Shown one piece after another: positions 43,678-51,395 of a stretch of 64,000 bases of DNA. The stretch comes from a virus. Location of the stretch: positions 1-64,000 of IMG/VR virus record IMGVR_UViG_3300034198_008248; one strand, given 5' to 3'. Each line of letters begins with the position of its first letter. The first letter of the stretch is position 1. The notes under the pieces are model-generated. The model saw only the letters and a program-made list of their open reading frames with translations. It searched no databases and was not told the DNA's origin. Made by a program: the position numbers and the translations under genes.

Positions 43678-43722
43678 CACTTTCGAGAGCTTGGAAGCGA
43701 TTCTAAGAGCTTTCGAAAGTGC
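43677..43722 (+). repeat. inverted repeat GCACTTTCGA...TCGAAAGTGC
   Basis: Perfect 10-bp arms (43677-43686 with 43713-43722) around a 26-nt loop that itself contains AGCTT/AAGAGCT pairing. Directly after the terminator hairpin and before the next promoter. Confidence 0.55.
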
Positions 43723-43733
43723 TTCAGAGGATG

Positions 43734-43750
43734 AAACACTAGAGCAGAAT
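43734..43750 (+). promoter_or_regulatory. AAACACTA promoter driving an RNA
   Basis: AAACACTA, 3 nt, CAGAAT; predicted +1 at 43757 is the first base before a 12-bp closing helix, not an ATG. Confidence 0.6.
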
Positions 43751-43756
43751 GATGAT

Positions 43757-43842
43757 GCCGCTGGGTGGCGATAGTTCACCCGTTCCTTTTTACTCCACTT
43801 GCTAGTCATTGCCAAGGAGAGTGACGAAGCCACCCAGCGGAT
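43757..43842 (+). ncRNA. promoter-driven structured RNA 1
   Basis: Closed by a perfect 12-bp helix CCGCTGGGTGGC (43758-43769) with GCCACCCAGCGG (43829-43840). Inside are CTCC/GGAG and GTCA/TGAC pairings. It starts one base after the predicted transcription start, so a small discrete RNA of about 85 nt is likely. Function unknown. Confidence 0.62.
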
Positions 43843-43843
43843 G

Positions 43844-43860
43844 AAACACTAAGATAGGAT
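43844..43860 (+). promoter_or_regulatory. AAACACTA promoter driving an RNA
   Basis: AAACACTA, 3 nt, TAGGAT; predicted +1 at 43867, no ORF follows. Confidence 0.58.
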
Positions 43861-43866
43861 GTAAGT

Positions 43867-44029
43867 AGCTTAAATGCCTTTTCCGCTCGGTGCGGGTAGC
43901 CCTTGAAGAGGGCTAGGAAAAACATAATCAACCGCCAGCGATTGCAAGCGTGAGGTGGAGATGGGGAATAGCTACCCCCGGACAGATTATGAGGGTTCGA
44001 TTCCCCGCGAGGCCACCCCTTTCCGTTTG
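43867..44029 (+). ncRNA. promoter-driven structured RNA 2 with tRNA-like 3' end
   Basis: TTTTCC/GGAAAA (43879-43884 with 43916-43921) encloses TAGCCC TTGAAGA GGGCTA (43897-43915) and CCGC/GCGG. CCGCC/GGTGG and GGGG/CCCC stems follow, then GGGTTCGATTCCCCG and GAGGCCACC, which resembles a T arm and acceptor end. No ORF. It is neither a standard tRNA nor a recognisable tmRNA. Confidence 0.52.
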
Positions 44030-44046
44030 AAACACTAGAATAGAAT
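44030..44046 (+). promoter_or_regulatory. AAACACTA promoter
   Basis: AAACACTA, 3 nt, TAGAAT; ATG at 44053 at 23 nt. Confidence 0.75.
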
Positions 44047-44052
44047 TCAATC

Positions 44053-44274
44053 ATGTCCACCACATTAACGCCTGATACCGCCGCCTATGTCATCACCAAA
44101 CGCTCCGCGTATCTCAAACGCCAGTGCCTACTAGGGCATGGTGACAGTGAAGAGGAGGCTTTCCATGATGCCTTCGGCCCTAAGCCTTGGAGCCCGCAAC
44201 AAAGGAGGTCCGCCGCTGCCTGCAACGTGCGCAAGGTTGACCAGTTCGAACTCAACGAACTCCTCTGGAGTTGA
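44053..44274 (+). CDS. hypothetical protein, 73 aa
   Basis: MSTTLTPDTAAYVITKRSAY, later GDSEEEAFHDAFGPKPWSPQ and a basic helix. Promoter-defined start. Higher GC than most genes here. No family recognised; last plus-strand gene of the left block. Confidence 0.72.
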   Translation: MSTTLTPDTAAYVITKRSAYLKRQCLLGHGDSEEEAFHDAFGPKPWSPQQRRSAAACNVRKVDQFELNELLWS

Positions 44275-44285
44275 AACACTAGGAA

Positions 44286-44314
44286 GGGGCATCGGTTGTA
44301 ATGATCGATGCCCC
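44286..44314 (+). terminator. 9-bp GC hairpin
   Basis: GGGGCATCG pairs with CGATGCCCC around 11 nt, immediately after a -10-less copy of AAACACTA at 44274. Confidence 0.6.
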
Positions 44315-44315
44315 T

Positions 44316-44347
44316 GCATACTCTAGTGATGAAACACTAGAGTATGC
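44316..44347 (+). repeat. 13-bp inverted repeat containing the promoter core
   Basis: GCATACTCTAGTG pairs perfectly with CACTAGAGTATGC around ATGAAA, so the arm includes AAACACTAGAGTATGC (a promoter-like core with TATGCT). A minus-strand AAACACTA with TACCTA lies at 44365-44381. No gene is read from either. Confidence 0.65.
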
Positions 44348-44400
44348 TTGCGTTAGGAATTGGATAGGTATGCTAGTGTTTTATGGATGGGGAGGGGGCC

Positions 44401-44486
44401 ATAGAAAAATATATTTTTTAATAAATTTTCTCAATTTTCCTGTATAGAAAAATATATTTTTTAATAAATTTTCTCAATTTTCCTGT
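44401..44486 (+). repeat. tandem duplication of a 43-bp AT-rich unit
   Basis: Two perfect consecutive 43-bp copies, 44401-44443 and 44444-44486, each starting ATAGAAAAATATATTTTT. They are followed by A/T runs to about 44540 and lie between the plus-strand block and convergent gene 44576-45226. Confidence 0.92.
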
Positions 44487-44575
44487 ATAGCTTAAAAAAT
44501 TTTTTTGTATTTTTTTTTTCATTTTATATAGGATTTTTTTATTATCCATGATATCGCCACAGCAACGCATTACAT

Positions 44576-45226
44576 TTATTCCAATTCAGTGTTTTTTGAA
44601 GGTGGGGTGTTTTTAAATTCGGTCATATAGCTATCATCTGTGAATTGATGTCGTTTGTTTTCTACGCTATATACGGTTAGATCAATTTTGTAATTGGGAT
44701 TTTTATCGAGTGGAGTATCGACCCATGCATCATCATGCCATATAATTCTATTATTTGGGTAGATATAAAAATTACCATTATCCATTTTAAATAAGTGTCC
44801 ACACTTATGTTCTGGAGTTTCGCTAAAATTCGTATCAATCATTGCTTTATTTTCCCACCCCCAATCGAGAGTCATCATATATTCTCCCCATTTTTTCTCA
44901 TTACTTGGGGTGATAAGTTTCGCTCTTAGGTTTTTCATTCTTGCTCTCACGTTTACATCTATATATGGGCTGAAACAATCCCAATACATTGCTTCCTCTA
45001 AGTTGACAGGTTCACATTCTTTCCAACAAAAAGCGGTAATTGGTCTTCTAGTCCAGTTCACACCATTTGTTAAAAATGCTTCGAATAGGGGAACTCTTTT
45101 TTCCATAGAGGCAACACTATGCACATCACACAGCGAGTATTCACCATGGCCGCTTTCATGATTAAAAAGATATTGATTGCGAATCAGGCAGGTGATTGTT
45201 GGAACGTTGTGATTTAAATAAGGCAT
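44576..45226 (-). CDS. conserved phage hypothetical protein, 216 aa
   Basis: MPYLNHNVPTITCLIRNQYL, HGEYSLCDVHSVASMEKRVP (near 29), NWTRRPITAFCWKECEPVNL (near 55). I recognise this as a conserved protein of large phages, without assigned function. Upstream is a canonical sigma70-like promoter (TTGACT, 16 nt, TATAAT) with ATG 6 nt after the -10 box. Confidence 0.82.
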   Translation of the reverse strand: MPYLNHNVPTITCLIRNQYLFNHESGHGEYSLCDVHSVASMEKRVPLFEAFLTNGVNWTRRPITAFCWKECEPVNLEEAMYWDCFSPYIDVNVRARMKNLRAKLITPSNEKKWGEYMMTLDWGWENKAMIDTNFSETPEHKCGHLFKMDNGNFYIYPNNRIIWHDDAWVDTPLDKNPNYKIDLTVYSVENKRHQFTDDSYMTEFKNTPPSKNTELE

Positions 45227-45232
45227 GAGTAT

Positions 45233-45260
45233 ATTATACCATCGATTTTGCTTAAGTCAA
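45233..45260 (-). promoter_or_regulatory. sigma70-like promoter
   Basis: On the minus strand TTGACT, 16 nt, TATAAT, then 6 nt to ATG 45226. It lacks AAACACTA and differs from the other promoters. Confidence 0.55.
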
Positions 45261-45261
45261 G

Positions 45262-45269
45262 CATAAATA
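45262..45269 (+). promoter_or_regulatory. T4-late-like octamer CATAAATA
   Basis: CATAAATA, 5 nt, ATG 45275. Decides the start against the TTG at 45248. Confidence 0.55.
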
Positions 45270-45274
45270 CTATT

Positions 45275-46999
45275 ATGCATTTATCCTTGTGTGAATTATC
45301 CGACATTTATTCGACTTTATTAGAAGAAGGCGTGGAAGAAAAAATACCAAAGCTCTTATCCTTGGTTCCTTTATCAAACAATATAGGTGGTTTTAAGATT
45401 GAAAACGATGACAATAAAGCCGACTTTATTCGGTGGGTTTCCGAGATGTTTGATCCATCCCCTAATGGAATGTACCTGAATTGGATTCTTAAGATGTTTA
45501 AGAACGGTATTTTGAGAGGGGAAGAAGATTCGGATAAAGTAAACAACACTCTAAAACTATTCACCACTCTTAAAATAAAACCTCAATTTCCAGCAGAGTA
45601 TAGGGACATAAATCGTTTTAAATCTTATGGAGACTTAGCTGAAGTGGTTGATAAGTTTTCGGGTATTAAGACCAAGGGTGAGATGGTAAGGGAGAAGGAG
45701 AAAGGTATTACTCTAATGGAGGAGTATGATGAATATAAATTGTATGTAGTTACCGAATCTGAAGCTGGTGCTAAACATTTTCGTAATACGAAGTGGTGTG
45801 TCAAAGATCCTCGATACTTTGATAATTATGGTGCTCCGTATTATTATTTCACAGAAAATGATGAACCATATACTTTACTTCATTTGGACTCTAATCAATG
45901 CATGGATGTTCAAGACCGCGATACATCTCTGAATCAGAATCAGATTGACATGATGGAGACTGAAAAGATGACCAAATATGTAGTGGCTAATGATAATTCT
46001 GAGGACGCTTTAGTTAGTTATAATGAACGGGTCGGTGAGGGATACGATGGAATTATCGCTGAGTATGTTGAAAAACAATTGAATGATTTAGTTTCTCAAT
46101 ACGATTTTAAACATTATCATTTGAATACAGATGATATATCTGATGAGTATTATAATGCTATTGGATTTATCACTTATAATTTTGAAGGACTGGAAGATTA
46201 TTTTGATGATAGAGATTTTATAGAGATAGTAAAAAATGCTCTGAATGATATTAATATATATCCAGATTATTTGTATTCCGATAATTTTTCAGAAGATGGG
46301 GTAAATGTTACTATCGAGTATGATAGCCAATCAGATTATCGATCTAAAACCAGAATGGATAAACTAAGGTCTTTTTTAGATGACTTGAGGAATTACGATG
46401 ATAGTTATGAAAGTGATATAGAAAAATTCGAAGAGCGTTTAAATGAAAATCTATTAGAGAAAGGCTATATCTCATCTTCATGGAAAACCTTTAAAAATAA
46501 AGTTTTGGATAATATTGTTTCAGATAAATACCGAAACACCTTCGAAAAGACAGAGAGAAAAAGATCAAATTTTTTCGTGTTGACATTCGACAATCCAGTG
46601 AAAACATATCCAGAAGACAGAAATATGAGAATTAAACAAGCAGCCTTGGAAGAGAAATTTTTCTCACCCATTAGAAAAAACGTTAATCATATATATGTGG
46701 AAGAAGAACGAGGGAAAATAGTTATTTCATATATTCCTTCATTTGATGAAGATATGTCTCTTGATAATTATTTGAGAGATTTTAAAATATTCAAATCTTT
46801 AAATATTCATTTTGACGATTATCAAAATCAAATAAACAATTTCTATAATTACTTACATTCTGGTGCTGTTCAAACTGGTCGAGAAGAAATTCCAGTTCTC
46901 ACATTACGCTCTAGAAAATCTCCCCCAGAACAAGGATACTTCCAATTTAAAGAAAGCAAAATAAAAACCTTTTCTCAATTATTGAGTAGAATTAAATAA
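45275..46999 (+). CDS. hypothetical protein, 574 aa
   Basis: Long acidic protein. Residues about 150-210 hold a module seen in other large-phage proteins: GAKHFRNTKWCVKDPRYFDN, PYYYFTENDEPYTLLHLDSN, CMDVQDRD (a W-C...Y...LL pattern). The rest is helical with many Asp and Asn. Late-type promoter suggests a virion or late role; function not known. Confidence 0.78.
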   Translation: MHLSLCELSDIYSTLLEEGVEEKIPKLLSLVPLSNNIGGFKIENDDNKADFIRWVSEMFDPSPNGMYLNWILKMFKNGILRGEEDSDKVNNTLKLFTTLKIKPQFPAEYRDINRFKSYGDLAEVVDKFSGIKTKGEMVREKEKGITLMEEYDEYKLYVVTESEAGAKHFRNTKWCVKDPRYFDNYGAPYYYFTENDEPYTLLHLDSNQCMDVQDRDTSLNQNQIDMMETEKMTKYVVANDNSEDALVSYNERVGEGYDGIIAEYVEKQLNDLVSQYDFKHYHLNTDDISDEYYNAIGFITYNFEGLEDYFDDRDFIEIVKNALNDINIYPDYLYSDNFSEDGVNVTIEYDSQSDYRSKTRMDKLRSFLDDLRNYDDSYESDIEKFEERLNENLLEKGYISSSWKTFKNKVLDNIVSDKYRNTFEKTERKRSNFFVLTFDNPVKTYPEDRNMRIKQAALEEKFFSPIRKNVNHIYVEEERGKIVISYIPSFDEDMSLDNYLRDFKIFKSLNIHFDDYQNQINNFYNYLHSGAVQTGREEIPVLTLRSRKSPPEQGYFQFKESKIKTFSQLLSRIK

Positions 47000-47004
47000 C
47001 TGAT

Positions 47005-47841
47005 ATGATCACCTTCAAAAAATATTTTACACTCTTACAAGAACAAAATTATGAAGTTAATACACCAAGTATAAAATCTTTATCAAAAATCCCAAAATCT
47101 CCACCGTATGGTTTTTGGATGGATAGGCATGGAAATCTTGAAACTGTATGGAAATGGGCAGAACATGAGAATGCAGCTAGGCGATTAGTTAGGCATGGTA
47201 AAATATTATCTGAGTATGATGAAGATAATATGAGTAAAATTCTACTACAAAAAGGTTGGGCTAGGATTGTTGTAGAACCTACAAATCAAATACATTGTGA
47301 AACGATTAATAATGATATGTCAACTGGGCAAAGAAAAACGTTAAAGTATTTGAAGGAATTGTATCCTGAATTGCCTAGTATGTATACTTCCCGAAATTGG
47401 ATGATGGACGAGGATGAAAATCCATATATGTATAGTTCGGATGACGAGGACGAAGAATTCACTAAATCACCATTTGCTGTATTCGTGGTTTATCAGTTTC
47501 CCGATGGGAAGATAGCCGCGACTACCAGACCATCGGATAGAAAATCTGATGATGATGGTAACGGAAAATATGGTTTACCGGGAGGTAAGGTTGATCCGGG
47601 TGAAGATCCTATGGAAGCTGCTATTAGAGAATCTATGGAAGAAGGCTGGATCGTAGAAAATTTAGAACTAAAACATTCTGATATAGTTCAAGGAAAATTA
47701 GTATGGTGGTATAAAGCAAATTACGCAAAACCTCTTAAGGAATATAAGGAAAAATATAGAGGTATTATTCCATGTAAAGTAGATATGAATAAATTACAAG
47801 GATTTGGTAATGATATTGCTATTCCAAAATCTATTAAATAA
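47005..47841 (+). CDS. Nudix hydrolase with N-terminal leader
   Basis: 278 residues. The Nudix box GKVDPGEDPMEAAIRESMEE is at about residue 195 (GX5EX7REXXEE). It hydrolyses a nucleoside-diphosphate-linked compound, substrate unknown. The N-terminus MITFKKYFTLLQEQ resembles capsid-targeting leaders of T4-type phages and the starts at 47847, 50095 and 52006. An ATTAAATA lies 6 nt upstream of the ATG. Confidence 0.88.
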   Translation: MITFKKYFTLLQEQNYEVNTPSIKSLSKIPKSPPYGFWMDRHGNLETVWKWAEHENAARRLVRHGKILSEYDEDNMSKILLQKGWARIVVEPTNQIHCETINNDMSTGQRKTLKYLKELYPELPSMYTSRNWMMDEDENPYMYSSDDEDEEFTKSPFAVFVVYQFPDGKIAATTRPSDRKSDDDGNGKYGLPGGKVDPGEDPMEAAIRESMEEGWIVENLELKHSDIVQGKLVWWYKANYAKPLKEYKEKYRGIIPCKVDMNKLQGFGNDIAIPKSIK

Positions 47842-47846
47842 CCGAT

Positions 47847-49376
47847 ATGATCCCATTCAAAAAATTCTTCTTCGAATCAGTCAATAATAATCTAGATGAC
47901 TTTTCAGAGAAATGGAATAAGGCTATCTCATCTTCTGAAGAACTCCGAGTAGCCTTGAATCTGATGAACAAGATTGTTGATCTGTTTCCTTCTGGAGAGA
48001 TTTATATTGTTGGTGGTGTTCCTCGTGACCTTATTATGGGTAACGAGATCGATGATGTTGATATGGCAACTAATATCCCCTTCGAGGATTTGTCTCAACA
48101 TTTTGAGTTGCGTAATATATCAAAGAATGATTCTCAACCAGTTTATACTATCCTATATAACAACTATGCTTATGACTTAGCTAAATTTAGGGAAGATTCT
48201 CAAACTGAAATGGGAAGACAGAGTAATGTTTCTGTAGAGGTTGATAGTTTTGAAACGGATACCAAACGTAGGGATATTACTATCAATAGTTTTGGTCTTG
48301 ATCATCGTGGTAGGATTGTAGATTATCAGGGTGGTTTACAGGATCTTCAGAATAAATTAATTCGTGCAGTTGGTAATCCTAGAGAGAGGTTTAAGGAGGA
48401 TGCTACCCGTTTGCTTCGTGTCTTCAGATTCGCAGCTAAGATGGACTTTGATATTGAGCCAGAGACTCTACAAGCTGCTAAAGAATTGAAGCACTTGTTA
48501 CAAGATTCTTCTCTGATTTCTATGGAGAGTATTTCTCAAGAAATGTTTAAAGCAGCCAAATCAGGAAGAACTCTATCAAACTTTTTAAGTAAGCTTACTG
48601 AAGCTGGAATATTACAAGATATTCTTCCAGAGTTTCATGCGATGGATGGAATGATGCATAATCCGAAATATCATCCAGAAGGGGAGAGTAAAGTTCTTGG
48701 TCACATTCACGAATGCTTAAAAGTTTCACCTTATAGTGATCCTGTGATTAACTTAGCTGTTCTTTTCCACGACTTTGGAAAAGCTACAACTAGAGGTGAA
48801 AAGAATGGACATTCTACATATTATGGTCATGAAGCTGCTGGTGTTCCTATTGTTGAGGGAATCTTCAAAAGAATGAGATTCGCTAAACTAGGACCGAATG
48901 ATAAAAAGAACATTCTTGATGCTGTAGCTAAACATATGATGGTTCATAATCTAGATACACTCAATATAAAGACTCTCAGAAAATTGATTCATGATCCTTC
49001 ATGGGAGACTGTTAAGGCTGTGGCATATTGTGATGAAGCTTCTCGTGGTCCCGGTCTATTTGATAAACAAGAGTTTATGGATAAGATTGAGAGAGCAGAA
49101 GCTAAACTAAACACAGTTCCGGGAGGTGCTGATGCTCTGAAAAAACAAATAGCTCAGTATGCTAATGGTAATAAAATGATGCAATGGTTTCCACAATTCA
49201 AAACAAACCCCAAACAGATCGGTATGTATTTACCCAAATTACAAGATTGGGTGGCTGAGATGTTATTAAGTGGTAGAGAAATCTCAGAGCAGGATGTTCT
49301 CAAGAAGGCTAAACAAATGATTCCTTCCAATCATCTCATTAACCCTATTAGTTTTTTTACTCGATCACTAACATAA
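47847..49376 (+). CDS. cca: CCA-adding enzyme / poly(A) polymerase family
   Basis: 509 residues. Class II nucleotidyltransferase head IYIVGGVPRDLIMGNEIDDV (near 52) with the DVDM metal-binding Asp pair, then TKRRDITINSFGLDHRGRIV (near 138) and ERFKEDATRLLRVFRFAAKM (near 180). An HD domain follows (LFHDFGKATTRGEKNGHSTY near 310, GHEAAG). The family rebuilds the CCA end of tRNAs. Many tRNAs in this window lack encoded CCA, so a phage tRNA-maturation role is likely. The leader MIPFKKFFFESVNN resembles capsid-targeting peptides. Confidence 0.9.
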   Translation: MIPFKKFFFESVNNNLDDFSEKWNKAISSSEELRVALNLMNKIVDLFPSGEIYIVGGVPRDLIMGNEIDDVDMATNIPFEDLSQHFELRNISKNDSQPVYTILYNNYAYDLAKFREDSQTEMGRQSNVSVEVDSFETDTKRRDITINSFGLDHRGRIVDYQGGLQDLQNKLIRAVGNPRERFKEDATRLLRVFRFAAKMDFDIEPETLQAAKELKHLLQDSSLISMESISQEMFKAAKSGRTLSNFLSKLTEAGILQDILPEFHAMDGMMHNPKYHPEGESKVLGHIHECLKVSPYSDPVINLAVLFHDFGKATTRGEKNGHSTYYGHEAAGVPIVEGIFKRMRFAKLGPNDKKNILDAVAKHMMVHNLDTLNIKTLRKLIHDPSWETVKAVAYCDEASRGPGLFDKQEFMDKIERAEAKLNTVPGGADALKKQIAQYANGNKMMQWFPQFKTNPKQIGMYLPKLQDWVAEMLLSGREISEQDVLKKAKQMIPSNHLINPISFFTRSLT

Positions 49377-50095
49377 GGTGTGAAATCTTTAGGAGATCTG
49401 AATCCCGCTCTTAAATCCAGAGTTTCCTTAGACACTTTCATTCTTTTCAATTTAGAATAAAGAGAACCTGTATTGTGTTCGAGATCCATGAATTTGTCGA
49501 AGGTATGCATTAACGCTAGGGTATTATCCCTTCTAATCGCATTATCTAACTCCTTGGTGACTTGGGTTATAACACTCCATTTCTTACCCCCATACAAATC
49601 AGCATATTCTTCCCAAAATGGTGCAGATAAAATATGTATGGTTTCTCCATAATCAAATACATTAAACCATACATCTCCAGATCCATCATTATAAGCTTTA
49701 GCTAATTTCGGAAGAAGTGCATTACTCTTGAACCATTTAACAACTTCAGTAGATGGTATCAAATATTCATCGAATATGTTTTCTGCTTCATCTGCAATTG
49801 CGTCTTTGGTTTCGTCCAGAAGAACATTAGAAATTACTGCCAGAGCTTCCTCAAAATATCTATTGATTCTCTCCCGAACTTTATGTGGTCTTATATTAGT
49901 TTCGGCTTGATCGTATGCTGTTTTACCACCCCCAAGTTCCCACCACAAAGCATATAAAGCGTATAGATCCATAATGGCTTTATCTCCAGATGATGGATAT
50001 ACATACTGAGATTCGATTAATAATTTTCTTCTTTTATTTATTGGTGATAATTCTCCCCTAGAAAACTTTTCATAAAATTCTTGAAATTTTGTCAT
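49331..50095 (-). CDS. hypothetical protein with leader-like N-terminus
   Basis: 254 residues from ATG 50095, chosen because a perfect TATAAATA lies 5 nt upstream. MTKFQEFYEKFSRGELSPIN opens like T4 capsid-targeting leaders. The rest is helical (YALYALWWELGGGKTAYDQA near 45). Its 3' end overlaps the end of the convergent CCA gene by 46 nt. Possibly a virion protein. Confidence 0.75.
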   Translation of the reverse strand: MTKFQEFYEKFSRGELSPINKRRKLLIESQYVYPSSGDKAIMDLYALYALWWELGGGKTAYDQAETNIRPHKVRERINRYFEEALAVISNVLLDETKDAIADEAENIFDEYLIPSTEVVKWFKSNALLPKLAKAYNDGSGDVWFNVFDYGETIHILSAPFWEEYADLYGGKKWSVITQVTKELDNAIRRDNTLALMHTFDKFMDLEHNTGSLYSKLKRMKVSKETLDLRAGFRSPKDFTPYVSDRVKKLIGLMR

Positions 50096-50100
50096 ATAGT

Positions 50101-50108
50101 TATTTATA
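50101..50108 (-). promoter_or_regulatory. T4-late-like octamer TATAAATA
   Basis: Perfect TATAAATA on the minus strand, 5 nt before ATG 50095. Confidence 0.65.
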
Positions 50109-50167
50109 TTTTTGAGATGTGTCAAAAAGACTTAACTACAATATATCCTAGTTTTTTATAAAGTCAA

Positions 50168-50344
50168 TCAACCAAAATACTTCTTAATCTCAAAATCTGT
50201 AAGTGATAGACCCAGACTATCATACATCTCCTTACAAGAATCACAGACCTCGATCTGTTGCAATTCTAACATATTATTCTCCCCATATTCGGAGATATAT
50301 ATTATATGATTTTTAGGGGTGTCACATCTACATTCAGTCTTCAT
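50168..50344 (-). CDS. hypothetical Cys-rich protein, 58 aa
   Basis: MKTECRCDTPKNHIIYISEY then EVCDSCKEMYDSLGLSL: a CxC and a CxxC pair that could bind zinc. Overlaps the end of the gene at 50334 by 11 nt. No family recognised. Confidence 0.62.
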   Translation of the reverse strand: MKTECRCDTPKNHIIYISEYGENNMLELQQIEVCDSCKEMYDSLGLSLTDFEIKKYFG

Positions 50345-50624
50345 CTGGGTATAGATATTTCCAAATTACCATCATTATATGATCACCGAACCAGCATATG
50401 CAGGAGGAGTAGAAGGCTAATACCAAGGAACATAAAACTGAACCTGTCAACAATAGCCCATAAAAGAGTCCTATCCAAAATCCTAAACATTGTGCGCATT
50501 CGATTAATTCTTTAAAAAAATTGTTTTTCTTTATAATGTTGCGTGGATAATTTAGGATTGTGCTATATTTGATTATCAAACACAGTCCAATCATGGACCC
50601 ACTAATTAAAATTAAATCAGCCAA
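50334..50624 (-). CDS. DUF1360-like membrane protein
   Basis: 96 residues from TTG 50624, which overlaps the stop of the upstream gene; an ATG at 50594 is the alternative. Two hydrophobic segments (LILISGSMIGLCLIIKY; FYGLLLTGSVLCSLVLAFY) with ELIECAQCLGFWIG between them, the CxxCxGFW feature of DUF1360 proteins. Function unknown. Confidence 0.68.
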   Translation of the reverse strand: MADLILISGSMIGLCLIIKYSTILNYPRNIIKKNNFFKELIECAQCLGFWIGLFYGLLLTGSVLCSLVLAFYSSCICWFGDHIMMVIWKYLYPDED

Positions 50625-50817
50625 GCAAAAGTTTTTCTCCGTTTAATGTTTTAACACCATCTGATAAGAGTAGAGCTTCCTCTTTTTTGACAATTATTTT
50701 ATTACCATAATCGTCTGTAATTTCTACCTTACCATCACCAATATCAGTCACAATTGGGCAGTTTCGTTTATTACAACACAATTTAACACTTTTTTCACTT
50801 AATCTAATTATATTCAT
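50617..50817 (-). CDS. hypothetical protein, 66 aa
   Basis: MNIIRLSEKSVKLCCNKRNC, then a beta-rich GDGKVEITDDYGNKIIVKKE and a helical end. The pattern is common in phage genomes, without assigned function. Probably follows the HNH gene in one transcript. Confidence 0.7.
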   Translation of the reverse strand: MNIIRLSEKSVKLCCNKRNCPIVTDIGDGKVEITDDYGNKIIVKKEEALLLSDGVKTLNGEKLLLG

Positions 50818-50820
50818 ATT

Positions 50821-51387
50821 TTAATTATTTAAAAATTTCCATTTAAATCCACCACACGTTTTTCTAATAACGCTCCCATTACAACATTGCGAAATACTCG
50901 AATGATATATCCCCAACGACTTACTGGCGTCTGTTATAGAATCCCATTCTTTCAAAATTTCTCCATTCGTTGACAATTGTTGAACACCTTTTATAGGACC
51001 AATTCTTCTCCCCAATACATCAACAGCGTGTCTAATGTTTTGTTTATATGTCACCCACTCTAAATTAGATAATCTATTATCGTCTTTAATTCCGTTTTTG
51101 TGATTGATTATAAGAGAATTATCGTTGGTTGGTTCGAAACTTTCCAACACTATTCTATGAACACTTTTGGTGCATGATGTATTATTTTTAGATAGTTTAA
51201 TTCGATGATATTTTTTTAAAGTGGGGGAAGATGACATGATATTAGAATATCCACCCTTTTTATAATTGAGGGATTTTATTCTTCCGAGATTAGAAACCAT
51301 ATAAAGACCCTCATATCCAGAGACATCAATCCAGCATTCCTCTATGGAAAAATCTTGATCTGAGACTCGGATAATTTCATTACTCAT
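50821..51387 (-). CDS. NUMOD4/HNH homing endonuclease
   Basis: 188 residues. NUMOD4 segment CWIDVSGYEGLYMVSNLGRI near 18, HNH core SVHRIVLESFEP and INHKNGIKDDNRLSNLEWVT near 94, and a C-terminal NUMOD1-like SITDASKSLGIYHSSISQCC near 149. Standard free-standing phage homing endonuclease. It separates the YopX gene from the genes downstream. An ATTAAATA lies 9 nt before the ATG. Confidence 0.93.
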   Translation of the reverse strand: MSNEIIRVSDQDFSIEECWIDVSGYEGLYMVSNLGRIKSLNYKKGGYSNIMSSSPTLKKYHRIKLSKNNTSCTKSVHRIVLESFEPTNDNSLIINHKNGIKDDNRLSNLEWVTYKQNIRHAVDVLGRRIGPIKGVQQLSTNGEILKEWDSITDASKSLGIYHSSISQCCNGSVIRKTCGGFKWKFLNN

Positions 51388-51395
51388 AAGTATTA

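Noticed and set aside
43108-43833. 241-aa minus-strand ORF
   Set aside because: It covers the antisense of the Ala-rich gene, hairpins and an RNA region. The opposite gene has a promoter and the ORF has no start signal.
43867-44029. tmRNA
   Set aside because: Only a T-arm-like 3' end is seen; there is no tag reading frame and no matching 5' acceptor strand.
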